Counted from the stretch's first letter, positions 12,318 to 27,000 are shown. The stretch is DNA of 64,000 bases from Progne subis subis (GCA_022316685.1 JAKJHU010000005.1:14424707-14488706), one strand, 5' to 3'. The notes: generated by a model from the letters alone, not told the origin. Numbers and translations: made by a program.

Positions 12318-12814
12318 GTAATACATAATTCTTAAATTCAACCTGAAATATTTTGTGCAGAGATTCTTTCTGCCAAAGTAAAATAAAAACGTGAACCATA
12401 ATCATTATTCTGCATGGCCTGAGGCATTCCAGCAAACAATACCTGCTAATTTCAAACTCAATTGGTCAACTAGCCCATCGGGGTACTTAAAACACTGAAT
12501 AAGAGTTTCTAAGCAGAAACATATTAAAATATATCCTAATAAATACATTTTCCAAAAGAGTGTTAATTGTGGTTGATGTACAGATAAGAGGGTACAGCAA
12601 CAGCCCCAGTTTAGTCAGAAAGGTCATGCTGTCATTATAATTTTGTATTTTATCAGCAAGTACAAATTTAGCATGCCATTTATAAATAATTTCTAATACA
12701 ATGTGTAAGACAGTAGTTGTTAACGTTTTTAAACAGCAGCCTGTCTGGAAATCAAATTTAAATACAACAGAGACTCATTGCAAAGTGTTATTTACATTGT
12801 CATGCATCCATATC

Positions 12815-12985
12815 AGCAACAGTGTGGCCAGCAAGACAAGGTATCCCCTGGAGGTATTTAAAAGATGTGTAGAAGTGGCCCTTAGGAACATGGTTCAGTG
12901 GTGGACTTGGCAGCACTGGGTTAAAAGTCAGACCCAATGACCTCAACCATGTTTTCTATCCTAAATAATACCATGATTCTGTGAC
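12815..12985 (+). mobile_element. CR1-type LINE 3' end, sense
   Basis: The sequence runs 'ctggaggtatttaaa', then 'gtgtagaagtggccctta', 'ggaacatggttcagtggtgg' and 'cagcactgggtta', and ends 'taccatgattctgtga'. This order matches the 3' end of an avian CR1 in sense orientation. It is truncated at its 5' side, as is usual for CR1. Confidence 0.7.
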
Positions 12986-15731
12986 TTTGAAAATTGTCTT
13001 TCCATGTAAGTAGTAAGTGAACTCTCACAGAGAAATAAAACCAGAGATATACTAATTTATACAAGACCTGCCAATAAGGCAGCCATCAAGTCATGTTCCC
13101 AACTGTGCAACACAAGAGGCCTTCTCTCCATCCAATTTTTTCAGTAAAACAAAAACCCAAAACAATTGATAAGTTTTATGTGAAAGGATACCCTTATCAG
13201 TATAATCACACAACTGGGCATTGACTGCTGGATCTCTGGCAAACTGCATTGTTTTCTTTTGTACCAGAGATAGGGTTCCTGTGTATACTCTACTTCTAAA
13301 TGTCCCAGGGAGTCACATTTGAGAGGATTCCCAGTAGTATCAGGAGATTAAAAAAACTACTACTGCAACTGAACCAAAACTAGAAAGTTGTGGCCTAAAT
13401 TTAAAGAAATTTAACATTATTTACAAATAAGATGCTTTATTTAGCAAATGTATTGAAATCCAAGGAATCTTTTCCTTCCAGCTAGCCCAGACTTCCTTTT
13501 GCTACAAGTTCCAGTTTTACACAATGAAGCATGACAGAAAATACCTGAAAATAGGTTTGACTTCAAACACCACTTAAGAGTGTTGTGCTGCTCTGCAAAA
13601 GTACCTTGCAGCCCCATTAAAGAACACTCCAAAATGTGAATGGCTCAGCAAAAATTTAAATAGCTTCTTTCCTGCCAACTGGAAGGCCTGCTAGCCTAGG
13701 AAAATGCTGCTGGCCTATCAAATGTATTTTGTGAAGGGACACCAATTCTTCCTTCAATGTAATGAAAGAGTTATCTGCATTAGGAATGAAATCACATAAT
13801 GTAAACTAAAAGAATGACAAACTAAACACACAGAATTGAGGTAATCTTGAAATGATTATTGTTTAATGAATTTGATATTTATAGCAACTAGTCTCCCATA
13901 CACTACAGATTTTTATTACAGAAACAATTAGAGATGCTTTTTCAGAGGAGTCCCTAACTGAACTCTGCTCACAGATCTTAAGCAATTTAGAAAAGAAAAA
14001 CTGAAATTTAGGAAGTGAAGAAAAAACACTTCTTTCATCTTTGATGCCAGCATAGATAGCAAATGCTGATTTATAATTAGGAATTTCCTTAGCAGCAGCT
14101 GGCTGACAATACACTTCATAGTCACCAACAACAAAAAGAAAGATGTGATCTCCTGTAAGGTCAGCAGTACACTGACAGTTATCCTAGCAAATGGAATGGG
14201 AATTTTCTTCAGATCACAAAAAGGACAATTAAAGAAATATCAAACATTACAAGTGGACTTCTGAGATTTTCTTTAACAGAGAATTCCAAGACTGAACGAA
14301 ATTTAAATGTGCATGGCAAGATACAGCCTCTATGCCACTGCAGATGAACTTATATTTTCTGATAACACCACTGTAAATTCTTAAATTAAAAATAAATAAA
14401 TAAAATCAAGAAGTGTTTCAGAAAAGCACATAAATTGGTATGAATTTCTGGGGAAAATAACCCTACAGTATGCATGACTGAAAGCTCAAACTATTAGCTC
14501 TTCCCAAGCTAGCAGACAAAATGAAATAACAAACTGCACTGAAGAGATGCAAACCCCTCAGAATTCTAGTCCTTAACACAGTACCCTACCTTTACTTGTA
14601 GCAAGGGATAAGCTATCATTCATGAAACTCTTCTTAAAGTGTTTTATGAACACACAGCTGCTACCAACAAGTCCCAATTGCTACCATAATCAGATAAAAT
14701 GGAAACAGAGGAAGATCTATGAGACCTCTCTGAGAGAAGGAAGGCTTAAGAAGACAACTATTCTTTTTAAGAACAAACAAAGCACGGGCTCCAAACTTAA
14801 ATAAAACATTTGCCAGAGGAGGAAACCAACCACAAAGGAAAGCTTCCAAAGCCTTACAAGAGGCAGGAAACCCCTGAGTACCACACTGAGGGAATACTGG
14901 CAATATTCGAGGCAAAAGCATTCATCTGCATAACAAATACAAAACATTTGAATAACAAGCACTCTTCACAAGCTTTGAACTAAGCTGTATTTCACCCAAG
15001 TTGTTTTAAGAGTAATTTGTACACGGTAGCTATATAGTAATCCAAGAAACATTGAAATGAGGTTTCACTAAGCAACATTATGCAAACTGCATTATTCATA
15101 CTTGTTATGAATATTTTGATAGGTTAGACTAAGTATTCATGTATTCAAACCATAAGCTATACTCCAGAATATTAAGAGAAAAAAAGCCAAAAATCTAAAT
15201 TTAGGTTATAAAGCTCAAGAGTTGTTTTCAGAGCTCAATGCACATCTCTGCACTTCACTAATGCCAATAACACATTCACAAGCACTTTTTGCCAGGAAGC
15301 AAAACAGCAGTGCTGCTTTGTTCATTCATATACTAATGCCTAGCATGGCTTAAGCTGACAGATGCATTAAGTCTATTTATTTATTACTGGCTGTTCATTT
15401 CAGCAAACTGGAAGGTTTCCTGCTTCTCGAAAGGCCTTTAGAGTTTGCTGTATTGACAAACACAAATACTGCCTCTCATCAGAGACAGATGACAGACTTT
15501 TAATAACATGTCTGAGAAATTTTTCTGAACACTACTCAACTGTATTTATACTTTAGGGAAGAAGGAATTACCTTCTTTACTTTTTGCTACTTGGGGGCTA
15601 AAGGAAAAGTGCTTGCAAGATCATCTACATTTCTGACAAATGATTTTGCAAAGATTTTTCTTCATTTGTAGTGTTTCAGAAAAAATAAAAATGAACACCC
15701 AATTACCACTAACTTAAAGGACAAAACAGTA

Positions 15732-15737
15732 TTTATT
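15732..15737 (-). terminator. Candidate poly(A) signal for PCMT1 RWK isoform
   Basis: AATAAA on the minus strand, about 375 bases past the RWK stop codon (16113-16111). It is the first canonical hexamer downstream and would end a short 3'UTR for the isoform that reads through the exon 7 donor. Confidence 0.4.
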
Positions 15738-16110
15738 AAGTAAAATTTTACACTTCACCCTAATTATTGGGCAAAATAGTTATAAAAAAATCATTAAAAG
15801 TGAAGTTTAACCTTAGAAAATACTGTGTTTAAAACAACAAATAAGAATCTTCAAAACACCAAAGACTAAAGAAAATATGTCCACAAAAGACAAAGTGCAA
15901 CCCATGCAATATTTTTCTTCTGTTTTTAATTTAACTCAAACTTAGCATAACCTCCTTTGGGTGATGTAGTAATGCAGACTGAGTCACTTTTCATGGTATG
16001 GAGGAGCAGAAAGCAATGACAGCAGCAAAGGCAGGCCTTGCAGTCTATCTGCTTAAAATTCACACCCTTTCACCTTGCATGTGTGTGGAAGAAGTAAGTG
16101 GAACAGAAAA

Positions 16111-16290
16111 TCACTTCCACCTGGACCACTGCTTCTCTTTATCTGTTAAAGGCACATATATCACTCCCATCAGAGGCTTCATTTTGACACTGCCATCTTC
16201 TAGTTTGTCATACTGTTCGAGCATCTGGTTTCCCCCAGCAGGGCCAACTGGTAATATCAATCTTCCGCCAGGTTTTAACTGGTCTATAAG
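16111..16290 (-). CDS. PCMT1: PCMT1 exon 7 (C-terminus, RWK form)
   Basis: Sixty codons including TGA, following acceptor 'gtgttctag'. Encodes [16 protein letters not shown] through [14 protein letters not shown]. An internal donor (GTGGAA beginning at 16120) lies inside the final SRWK codons and allows skipping to the RDEL exon. Confidence 0.95.
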
Positions 16291-17145
16291 CTAGAACACA
16301 ACACAGAAATTAGAATGTAACCAGCCACTTCAGAGAAGCTGGATCCAAAGTTTGTTACAGTAGATTAATAGCTTTGCTAATATGTATTTATCTACTTTCA
16401 TGCAGTAGATAACTACTTCAATTAGGAAAAACAAAAAGTGCACTGAAAATGGGAGTATCACAGCAACACAGTACAATAACTGGTATTACAATAAAATAAT
16501 TTAATTAACTGGGTAGATTGCAGTTTTATTTTCTATATATGTGGGGGAAACATGTAAATCACAGATTATTTTTACAGCAGATTCAATCTTTTGAAACTGT
16601 TTAACTGCTCAATGGTCATTGTGCATCAGTACAGGCCCATTGCCAAAAATTCTGGGGGTAACTGACCTTCCCTTAAGCCCTCAGAATAAGATTTGAGATT
16701 GGTAACTTTTTATTATTCCTCTTCCTGGAAAAATTTTGTCTACAACACACTCACTACCCAACAGCTCCTCTCTCATTCTGTGAATGGAACAGCCTTTTAT
16801 GAAACTAGTCTAAAATATAGGAATGTGAGTAAGATAAGTGATACATAAACACAGTATGTGAGAAATGCTTGCTATTTTTTTCATAGTTAAAGGAGGCTAA
16901 TCACAGTAGTCTGAAGAAAAATTTCATACTTCCCAGATGTCATGAAAAAAACCTTAATCCCCATTGCTAACAAAAGTTATAATTAAGAACTGTTTCATTC
17001 ACAAATAAGCTTTCAGTTACTTTTTAAATTGTCCTCTGTCAATATTTTGCTGGAAACACCCTCCCTGCACGCCTCCACCAAAAAAGAAAACCACCCAAAA
17101 AATCTCAAACAACAAAACCCAAACAAATAAATCCCGCCCCCCCCC

Positions 17146-17187
<42 letters not shown>

Positions 17188-20100
17188 CCTAAACCCACAA
17201 CCAACTTTAAAAAAAAAAAAAAAAAAAAAAGCCCCCCCACCACTGGTCATTGTCTGGAAATGTCTAATCTGTTTATAACACCTCAAAACCCAGACTTTCA
17301 CTATCCCTCACTAAGATTTAAAAACCTTAACTGGCATCTAGCATATAAAAATCATGCTATGCATTACCATGTGCCTGATAAAAGGAAGAGGAAAAAAAAA
17401 ATCTTAACTGCAAAAATGGACTATATGTATGCAGACTCTAAAGCCCCTAGTTACTCTTCAGCTTCCCTAGTAAGAACTGCCCTGTATCCATTCTGAAAGC
17501 TATGAACAAATGGCACTGTTTGTACTTCCAGCTGAGCACTTTACTTTTAAAAGACTCAGTGCTTTGGAACTTGGAAAGCACACTTAAATTTTGTAACTCA
17601 GTTTTTGATAAACTTGAATTATCTTATTAAACAAAAATGCTCCAGTTCACTGTTGTAATAGAGGGTTGCACACATGTCATTTTAAAATATGTTTATTTAG
17701 AGCAGAGTTATTAGAACATACAGCTTTATCAAACCAACAGGAAGCCCAATTGTAACAGAGACAAAAACCCCACACCATACAGTAATACCACACTGCCCAC
17801 TGATACTCCCAGCAGTGCAAGCTACCAAGTATTTTACATACAGATGTATGCAAAGCATTCTCTACAGCTAAGATATTATGGAAACACACACACACAAAAC
17901 ATAAAGGCTTACTGCTTGGGGCACAACCGGGGCTGCAGCTCCAACATGAATGGCATCATAGGGAGCTTCTTCTGCATATCCCATTCGTCCATCTCCCACT
18001 GCAAGAAAACACTAGTTTTTAAAACATTTTCAAAAGGACTGGAGAAAACAGCTGTTTTCCCACATCTACATGTAAAAATAAACACATTTGTAAAATAAAT
18101 GCAACAAAACACCATCGTGTATACACACGCTTACAAAATATACTAAATACTATTGAAGCGTCTGAAATTAGCATGGATTTATAATGAAAGTTCTTGGAAA
18201 CGCATGGTCCACCTAGAAAAGATACCTGAGTATTTATGTGCCCTAACAACTCCAGTGCAGCTGAGTTTCCCCCCCTCATTTACCCTCTTAGAACATACAC
18301 TTTGCTTTGCCTTGTCTTCATGCACACCATTTCTAAATATAATGCAAATTCTAAGTCCAAAGCATTATATGTCAGAAGCATGTATCAGAAGACTCCAAAG
18401 GTGAGGAAAAGACAAAGGAAGTACTCCCGTGGACTGTATGCCTACGACTGCACTACCGGTTGGAACAAAAGCCCCCACCTATATGCATACATTAATACAC
18501 TACTGCAGTAACCTCTGCACACCCCACATTCCAGCAGATGGGCCTATTCTTCCTGCAGACAATAATCACTGACTAACACAGAGTCAGACTCATGGCTAAA
18601 GCTCCAGGTGGCTGCTTGGAAGATGCTAGGAGCAATTAAGGTTTTCAGAGGTTATCAGTGCTGCTTCAGCTTTAGTGGAGAACCCAGGGAGAAGCACCCT
18701 ATCACAGATGTCTCATACCATCCCAGTTATGCAGAAGGAAAAGAGTAACAGTTTGGGGTTTTTAAGCCAATGAAATGTGACAAACTAAACTGGACCTCAA
18801 GTTAAGTTTTGAAAGAAGACGATGTGAATATGGCATCCACAGGAAGTCAGAGAAAGTTAGGTAGGCTCTCTCTGGAGTTATTTAGAACAAATGTAATAAA
18901 TGAGGCTGAATCATCCATAAATTCATACTCTGTGATTACAGAAGATCCAATAATCAGTCAAGAAAAAAAAAAATGGAGGTTAATGAGCATAATCCTCTGA
19001 TCAGCAGAAGTAATTTGGAGTTTCCCCATCTTCGGGCTAAGCTTTGACTATGCAAACACCAATATCACAGGTTAATTAAAACTGAAAAGAGTCAAAAGAA
19101 ATGCTACGCCCCAGACAGAAGCTGAAAATCTGTCAACTTTTTGCCTTCCAACAATTCACAAGGCGGGAAAAACATATGGTCACCACAGCAGTTTTCATTT
19201 TGATCTCCATGATAAGGAAGGCCATCTGGATAGTAAGAACACCCTTAGGTATCCAAGACAGTGCAGGAAGCACTGGACAGCTCCTCAAAACAATTACAAC
19301 TGTGGTGTTTGTCATCTTCCTTATGATGTCCTAAAAGATGACCCTGGCAAGGACCTTCTGCACCTGTGCTCTTTAAGAAAGCCCATTTCCTCAGAAATTG
19401 AGAAGCCTCTTAGAAGTCAGTGACATAGCTACTCATATCATCAATTCTGACCAGCACAAGCTCCAACCAAGGGACACAAGCAGAATATGCCAAGCAAAAA
19501 GTACCAGTGCTTCAAGAGAACTCATCCCTAACAATCACCACTTCCACTGAGTCAGATGGCAGAAGAGGTCACCAGGAATAGAAGTTGCAGTATTTCCAGG
19601 GTGTAATCCCTCTGACTGCCAAAGTGGGTTTTACTGGAACAACCACCTCAATGCAGCCAAGTATGTAATTTATACTTGTATATTTTAGTAGCACTGTACA
19701 CCTCTTCTAAAGAAGCAGCAATGATGTGTTCGTTACTGTATCAAGCTGCTGTTCCAGCAGAGATCGCAATGGAGAAAGACTTCAGATTATTCATACAGAT
19801 TCTGCTAAAAATTATGTTAAGTTACACAAGGAAGCAGATCCTCAGTCCCTGGGGTGCAAAGCAGGCATTAGAAGCAGTGATCTACAGTACTGCTGGCAAA
19901 AGAAGTTCCAAGTTGAAGAAGTAGCTGTGAAAGAAAATGCTGTCACTTCTGAAGCGGAACACATGTACTCTGAGACATAAATGTCCCTAGTGCACTCTCC
20001 AGAGAAATCTAAGTGTGACTTTTGCCCATCGTATCACTTTACTGACAGTAGTAAAACAGACCCAAAACCAACTAACCCCTTTGCTCTTAGAATCAATAGC

Positions 20101-21005
20101 TAACATCTTCAAAAACAGCACACACCCAATCAAAGGGGGGAAAAAAAAAAAAAATCATGCTCCTTCATATACATCAGGCACAGCATGGTGCTTCCCTTTC
20201 TAAATCCATAAAAATTCTCATGGTTACAGAAGAAATATATCCATCCACAACGGCAACACACTTTTAGATATACAGATTTAAAAAAATAGTGAAGTTGGCA
20301 TTCATATACTCAATGTCATTCAAATTATTCTGTTATTCAATGTCCAAGGGGAAAGAGCAGCCCAAATTTTCAGCTTGTGTTTACATCCTGAATAACGTCA
20401 CCTATCCTATTCACACCTCCAGTTACATGCAGCCTGTCATTGAAATAATTGTGGTGGTGGGTGGCAGGTGGTGATGAGGAAAACCCTTTTTGATAGAAAA
20501 GGGTTCTGTAGCTTGTTTATAAATCTAGACCTGATCTGCTGATCACCGTACTCAGGCCTTCAGTGCATCTATGCAGACCTGTTTCACACAGAGCTGTAGC
20601 ACGAGCACAGAAGCAGGAGAAAATTACTTCCCTCAGTCATTTAGAATCCCTCGTCCCTGCTGGCTATGGCTGCATCAGCAAATAGTGCAGTACAATAGAA
20701 GCAGATTTGTACAGCAAAAGTTTTTGCTGAGAACTTGGCATCCATGTAACATATGCGTTTCAGGATAACCGCCGCAGCCTAGATCTCAGATTATATTATC
20801 GTCTTAATATCCACATAGCAAACATATTTGGTTGCTTCTTGGAACACATAACCTTGTCTAGTTTCATCCAAAAGGAATCAGATTTTGTGCTTTCCAGGAG
20901 TACTCTCATGTGAGCCAAAGAGTGGCAAGTAGAAGGAGCACTTGAAAGATTCACCTCAAAGGCTTTCTCCTGATATTAAGAAACAAAATAAAAATCAAGC
21001 TATTA

Positions 21006-21036
<31 letters not shown>

Positions 21037-24000
21037 AACCACAACAACAACAACAACCCCCCCCCCCCCCCCCCAAAAAACCCTAAAAACAAAAACAAAT
21101 CCACAAGCTAACAAAGACATGTAAATCCAAGTATACCTATTCCCAGCTTCTTGGTGCAGTTCTACTGAGGCACCACAAAATAACTTTGGTGTTCCTGATA
21201 TGCAATTATGGTATATGTGAGATATGACAAAGCAGAATAGAATGTCTGAAGCACACTGTGAAAAGCCAGCAACTGACCCACCTGGTCTTACTTCATACAG
21301 CTCCCATCATCAGTCAACTGGTTTTCACAACCTTTTTTGTTTGTGTGTTTTGGGGGGCAGGGGGCGGGGGGGAGGTTTGGGTGGGGTTTTCTGTTTCTGT
21401 CTTTTTGTTTTAAATAAACAGCTGTCTGGATTCTTGCTCCACATTAAAGAGCTCTTAGGAATCCAGCACAGCAGAACCATTCTTCTCCAGCTAATTCACA
21501 GAAGTGTTACTTGTCCATCTCTACTTTTTTAAAACGTACCTCACAACAAAAAACTATTCACAAGTCTTTTAGTCACCCTGCTATATAGTCAAAACCAATA
21601 TAGATAATGATGTTTACTTAGAATTCTAGACTTGCAAGAGCACCAGAGTTTGTTTCAGGAATGACCAGAAGAGTAAGTCAAAATTGCTTTAGTATAGCAA
21701 CAATGGAAATTATTCCCTCATTCCCCCTCTACAGCCCTAGCAGTCTAACTTCTTTACCAAGAAGTTTTGAGACATAAGTGTTCTCAGCGAGATACATTGC
21801 ATTTTATACATTCATACATGTTGATAAACTTATTTTAAAAACATTTGGGAAAGCCCCTCATTTATAAGAAAAGACCAAGAATCAAAATAGCAATTAAGCT
21901 AAAAGACAAACATCACATAATAATCATTTTCCAAGTGTTCTTCTAAGAAGCCTCAAAAAGCATCCACACCTTCAACTTCTTTTTTAAACTTAATGAATAG
22001 AATGACACTTTTCTCCTGCCAGCCTTGCGTCTTCTAAGAAAAACAAACAAAAACCAAACAAAAAAATCCCCCCCAATTTTTTTTTTTTTTTTTTTTTTTT
22101 TTTACTAAAAGCCCATTATTTAAAATAATTCACTGTCCTTGTATCATTTAGGCATTTTTTCCTCTCAGTAACTCTAACTGAATTAAAGTATTTGGTCTCA
22201 ATCACTTCTCTAATATACAACTACTGCCAATTTTAAAAACAAGTGAGATAAACTTCAGTGGTGCATACTGCCACTCTAGTACTTTTTCCACTTGAATCTT
22301 TGCATGCAGCTTTCCCAACTACTTTATCAGAAGTGTGAAGGCTTTGTTAAAGCACCTAAATTTAGACAACAGCTATTTATTCAAGAACAGTTGTGAATTC
22401 AACCCAAATTTTAAATAGCAAATATAACATGACAGACCTTCAGCATGTATTTTCACCAAAAAAACACTTCCCTGTTAACCTTTTCCAGAAGAATGACTGC
22501 ATAGTCTTTGAGATCATCAGAAATCATATTCTGAAAACTGGGGGAAGATACTGTTTTTCAAAGGCCTAAAGACAATTTAGATTTTGAAGTTTTCATTTGG
22601 CTTCTCTTTCTTGGGTTTAACTTCTTAAATTCAAACTTTTAATAACATCCAATTCAGTCATTTTCAACCAGCTGCTAGAAAGAATATCAGTTTAATTAAT
22701 AAGTATGTCAGTCTGATGCTCACCAATCAGTTTCACTCTTCCTGAAGACAGCAATGTGGGATCGTCTTTTTTGACATTATTTATTGAGTCATCTACTAGT
22801 TCTTTGATATGATCAATTCCTACAACTTGTCCTTTGGGACCAACCTGGAATAAAAATATACAGTTGAACAATTTCTGCTAATTTTATTTACAGGATGAGT
22901 ACTCATACTTCCTGATCTCATTTCTCTAAAACAAAAACAGCAAAGTGGAAGTATATTTTCCCAATGTTATTAAAACTACCATTAGAAATGACAAATCCTG
23001 ACTGCTAGAAGCACCTGATGATTAAAGTGTGTCTGCACAGTTTACTAAATACTTTTTACAGTGCTCTTTTTGAGATGGTATTCAGTTGTGTTATATTGTT
23101 AGTGGAGGTTTCTTCTTGAAATTTTTAGAAATTAAATTTGATCATATATGTTTTCATTACCTGCAATAAAAAGTAACAACGTCAAGGACAAAGACTAGAA
23201 CTGATCTCCCTTCAAACTGAACAAAACTTACTAAGGATTAAGGTTTTTCTAGAGAAGACATTACTTCAAGGATTAAATCATGATTTTTATTCAAAATCAT
23301 CTCAAGAGTCCTATTCTTTCAGAAGCAAATGTTGCAATTACCAGTCAGGGACAAACTACCTTCCACTCACCCTTGCATTCATGAATCTACTTTCAGATTT
23401 ACAGCTCTCCTCCACAGGAAGAGAGGAACTTCTGAGAGTTCTTAACTCAAAAAAGGTCACAAAAATCTCTGTATTCTGAGAAGGTGAAAAAAAGTCTACT
23501 AACAAAAACTTCTCCATTACAGGTATTTCTTCTAGAATTTTGTCTTCAGCCCAGAAAAAAAAACATTCAAAACCAACCCAAATCTTCAAAATTCTGACCA
23601 CTTTTAGCAGGATTCAGCTCAAAGAACACAATAGCAGAGTAAGTCCTAGCAGCAGCCCATGCTGCCTAACAACTTTGAACACATCTGAACACATTGTTTC
23701 TGTATCTTACATTTTAATATTGTAAAGACATGGAAAATTAGTAACTTGTTATCATGGGAAATTCTTTTGTTTGTTTTGTTATACACAAGTCCTATGTTAA
23801 AAATATTAAAAGAGCTGTTTTGGATTTGAGTGAAAGAGCACCACCCCAGCCTTTGAAACAGGGCAAAACACAGAGCAAGCTCTCACTATGACAGCCATGG
23901 GTTGCTGTTCAGAGGAATGCCTGGCAGTCAGTTGTACTATAAGCTGGCAAAAGATCCAGTGTATTCCAAACAATAATGTCACAGAAATAAAAATTCAGCA

Positions 24001-27000
24001 AAATGGTCAGAGCATGAAATAGCCTGATAAAGTAAAAGAACCTCATGGTGCATGTGACAGCCCATTATGCTATTTCTGAGCCCTCACCAATTACCTCTGT
24101 CTATTACCCTGGAACTGTGAAGCGCATGCCAATAGAAAGATGGCACAGTTTCTGGGATCTTCATGTTAGGAATAAAAATATATCCCAGTACTGACAGGAT
24201 GAAAACTGTAATTCATTTAATTTGCCAGCAACCCTTGGAAGTAAAAAAACTTAATTTTGCAAGCTATGTAGATAAGTTTATCACAGAATTTTAACAGGAA
24301 AATCCAAAGAATAATCTTAAAGATACTGTACTAGTCTAAGTAAAGATAAAACTTTCCCAGAGGTACCACAAATGAGAATATCATTGTAAGAGTAAAGTCA
24401 TCTATGTGCACTGAGGCACCTGTACCACAAATGTGAGCTACTAATTCTAGATCTCAAGTAGACTGAGAAGCAACATCAGCACAGTCACAAAAAGCACATC
24501 CCCAACTGAATTTTGGTGGCAAAACACTCTACTATTAATTCCCATAATATACTTTGAGTTTTCGTTACTGTTGCAGTGCTATCAAGTAGAATGAAAGCAC
24601 TCATTCAATTTTTCACGACACATGTCTTTAAGCCATTCCAATGCAAACCACCAAGGAGGATTCGTAAGAGGCACATGACATTCATACGGCAATAAAAAGA
24701 TAGAGGGATTAACTTCAGGAAATTTGGAAAGGGATTTCCTTTTTGTGCTGATTCTGACTTCTCCACAGCTGTTTTAGTAGAAAAAAGTGCACCACAACTT
24801 AGCACATCCTGTTCAAAATGGCTATTCCTTTATGCATTCATAACTTTAGTGAGAAATACATATAGCCTGGACAAAAGCTTTAATGCCTGTAGGACTGGCG
24901 TTCCCATGCTAGCATTTGATTACTGACTTCACAGACCAAAAATAATAGGTAGCTGTTGAATTAAGTACCATTTAAGATTTCCTCTAAGCTGCAGTTTGGT
25001 TAACTTATGTCAGCTACTTTTTTTTTTTTTTTTTTTTTTTAAATTTTGCAGCTAACACTTAGAAACTAAATACTTTTGCAAATGCATTGCCCTGTCCTAG
25101 ACATTCTGAGCTAATTCTTAACACAGAAACAGAGGTGATTGCAGACTCAGATTGGTGCTTGAAAACAGAAAACTAAGTAGCAAAGACACCTAAATGATAA
25201 ATTATGATATGTATCAACACATTTCAAATTAACTTTGCAAAAAGACAAAACAAAAAATCTAGTTGGCAGTTTAATGAAGGTCCCTACTAATCATAAAGCA
25301 ATTATAAAGGCCTGGAACAGAGAAAGAAGAACTGATTATATTCCTCTTCATGAATCAGTCTAACAATACAATAGCTACAGCCACTTAAACCCTAATTTTT
25401 TCATCTTTTTCCCCAATGTAAGATAGGGAAGAACACAGAAAACTCCTCAGGTACAGGATGAGTAACACAACTGAGATTAAGTTACATGGCAAAGATGTAA
25501 AATTCAAACTGATATCTTACTTATAAAAAGTTAAATGGACACCTATAGTAATGCTTCTGCAGTATAACAAGAAAAGAAAGCAATTAAATTCAAAGACAAT
25601 TTACATATATATATATATATATACACATACACACACACAAGATTTTTTTTCCTGTGGAAATAGGATTGTTCTATGCTTTGCTAAGCTCTCATCATAACAG
25701 GAATCCATGATAATTTATCACAGTGAGAACATTCATCGCCACACAAGGTAACAAAAACGGAACTGTTCAAGACGAACATCTTCCTTTATGATATAAAGCA
25801 GCAACTAAAATTCAAACATTAAAAAAAAACCCAAAACAATCCAAAAACCCTAAACTTCCTTGCTAGGCAGTTTCTTCACCATTACACAATTTACTGGACC
25901 ATTTCACTTGAACAACTACTACCAGCTACCGTAAGAAATGGGTACCAATCACACCCAGGAGAGTAAGTTATTTTCTGTATAATATACTTCAGTCCATTAC
26001 AAAGCATGCTTTTTTTTCCCCCCTGTAATTCAGAGTTACACTCGACTTCAAGCAGTTCTGATGATCAAGCGATTAAACTAAATAACTCACCATTCGCGAA
26101 AAGCATGCTGTAAGAATTCCACTTCCAGATCCTACATCAAGTGCTTTGGCTCCTTCGTGTAACTGATCAGACAGAAGTTCAAGTGCATATGCATGCTAAG
26201 AGAAGACAGAGAGAAACTTTCCAATTATTTTAAGTGTCTGTTTTGCTCAATATATATTAATTTCTTCAGAGATTTTGGGAAATATCCTGAGCATTTGTGT
26301 AAGACATTTCAAAATCATTTCTATTACAAAAAATGTGGGGAAAAAAGTTAACTACATTATATAATCATTGTTATTTCATTAGCTTCAACGAAGTTCATGA
26401 GTGTATTTTTTTTTTAATAACATCCATAAACAAAGCCTCATCTGACCATTCAAGCTTCTAGCATAGGCTCTATTTATATATTGGGAAAGACACTATAAAA
26501 CAGTTTATTTCTCCTCGTGTCTGGTGACTTACTATTCTGGCAGTATATGGCCAATAAAGAATTTAGTTTATCATTACACTATATGCATTGGAATAAGCTG
26601 GTACAAAAGCTAGCTAGGAAGAAGGCAGCTCTAGAGCATCAAGAAAAATGGTTATTAAAACTACCTCCTGTATCACCTGCACACTTACTGAACCAAAGAA
26701 TAGGAAAAAGAAGTTGTCTCTTACAAAGGCAGAGAGCCAGGCTCATGTATGAAATGCAGTACACCGTAGACACACTTGACGACTTCTGCTTTGCTATGTG
26801 GTGGACCAGTGCACAAACTAAGCTTAGGCTCCACACTAAAAAACAATTTGTTCTTTCATGCTACAGAGATAGCCATTACCACACTCTTTCAGCTTAATCC
26901 ACCCCACCCAGAAAACACAAATTATTAGAGTGCTCTCTGTTAGAACATTCCTTGTTAATATTTGCTTAGAGGATATGTTCCATTTTTGCTCTAATACTTC

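Larger units (their letters stand above)
7778..16120 (-). other. PCMT1 alternative intron 7 (RDEL form)
   Basis: This 8.3-kb interval is intronic for the RDEL isoform and downstream/3'UTR sequence for the RWK isoform. It holds an ERV-type LTR (11271-12317), a CR1 end (12815-12985) and otherwise AT-rich unique-looking sequence. No additional exon was recognised. Confidence 0.65.
17999..22723 (-). other. PCMT1 intron 5
   Basis: Intronic. Holds a possible decayed retrocopy on the plus strand (18780-19980), an A/C-rich low-complexity block (21004-21080), a G-quadruplex-type G-rich run (21352-21386) and a T27 run (22077-22103). Confidence 0.85.

Noticed and set aside
17013..17301. Phenylalanine-rich minus-strand frames
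   Set aside because: Translation of A/T homopolymer tracts; low complexity only.
26517..26897. 126-codon plus-strand frame in PCMT1 intron 3
   Set aside because: Antisense to PCMT1, no similarity recognised, no CpG island or splice context. Likely a chance frame.
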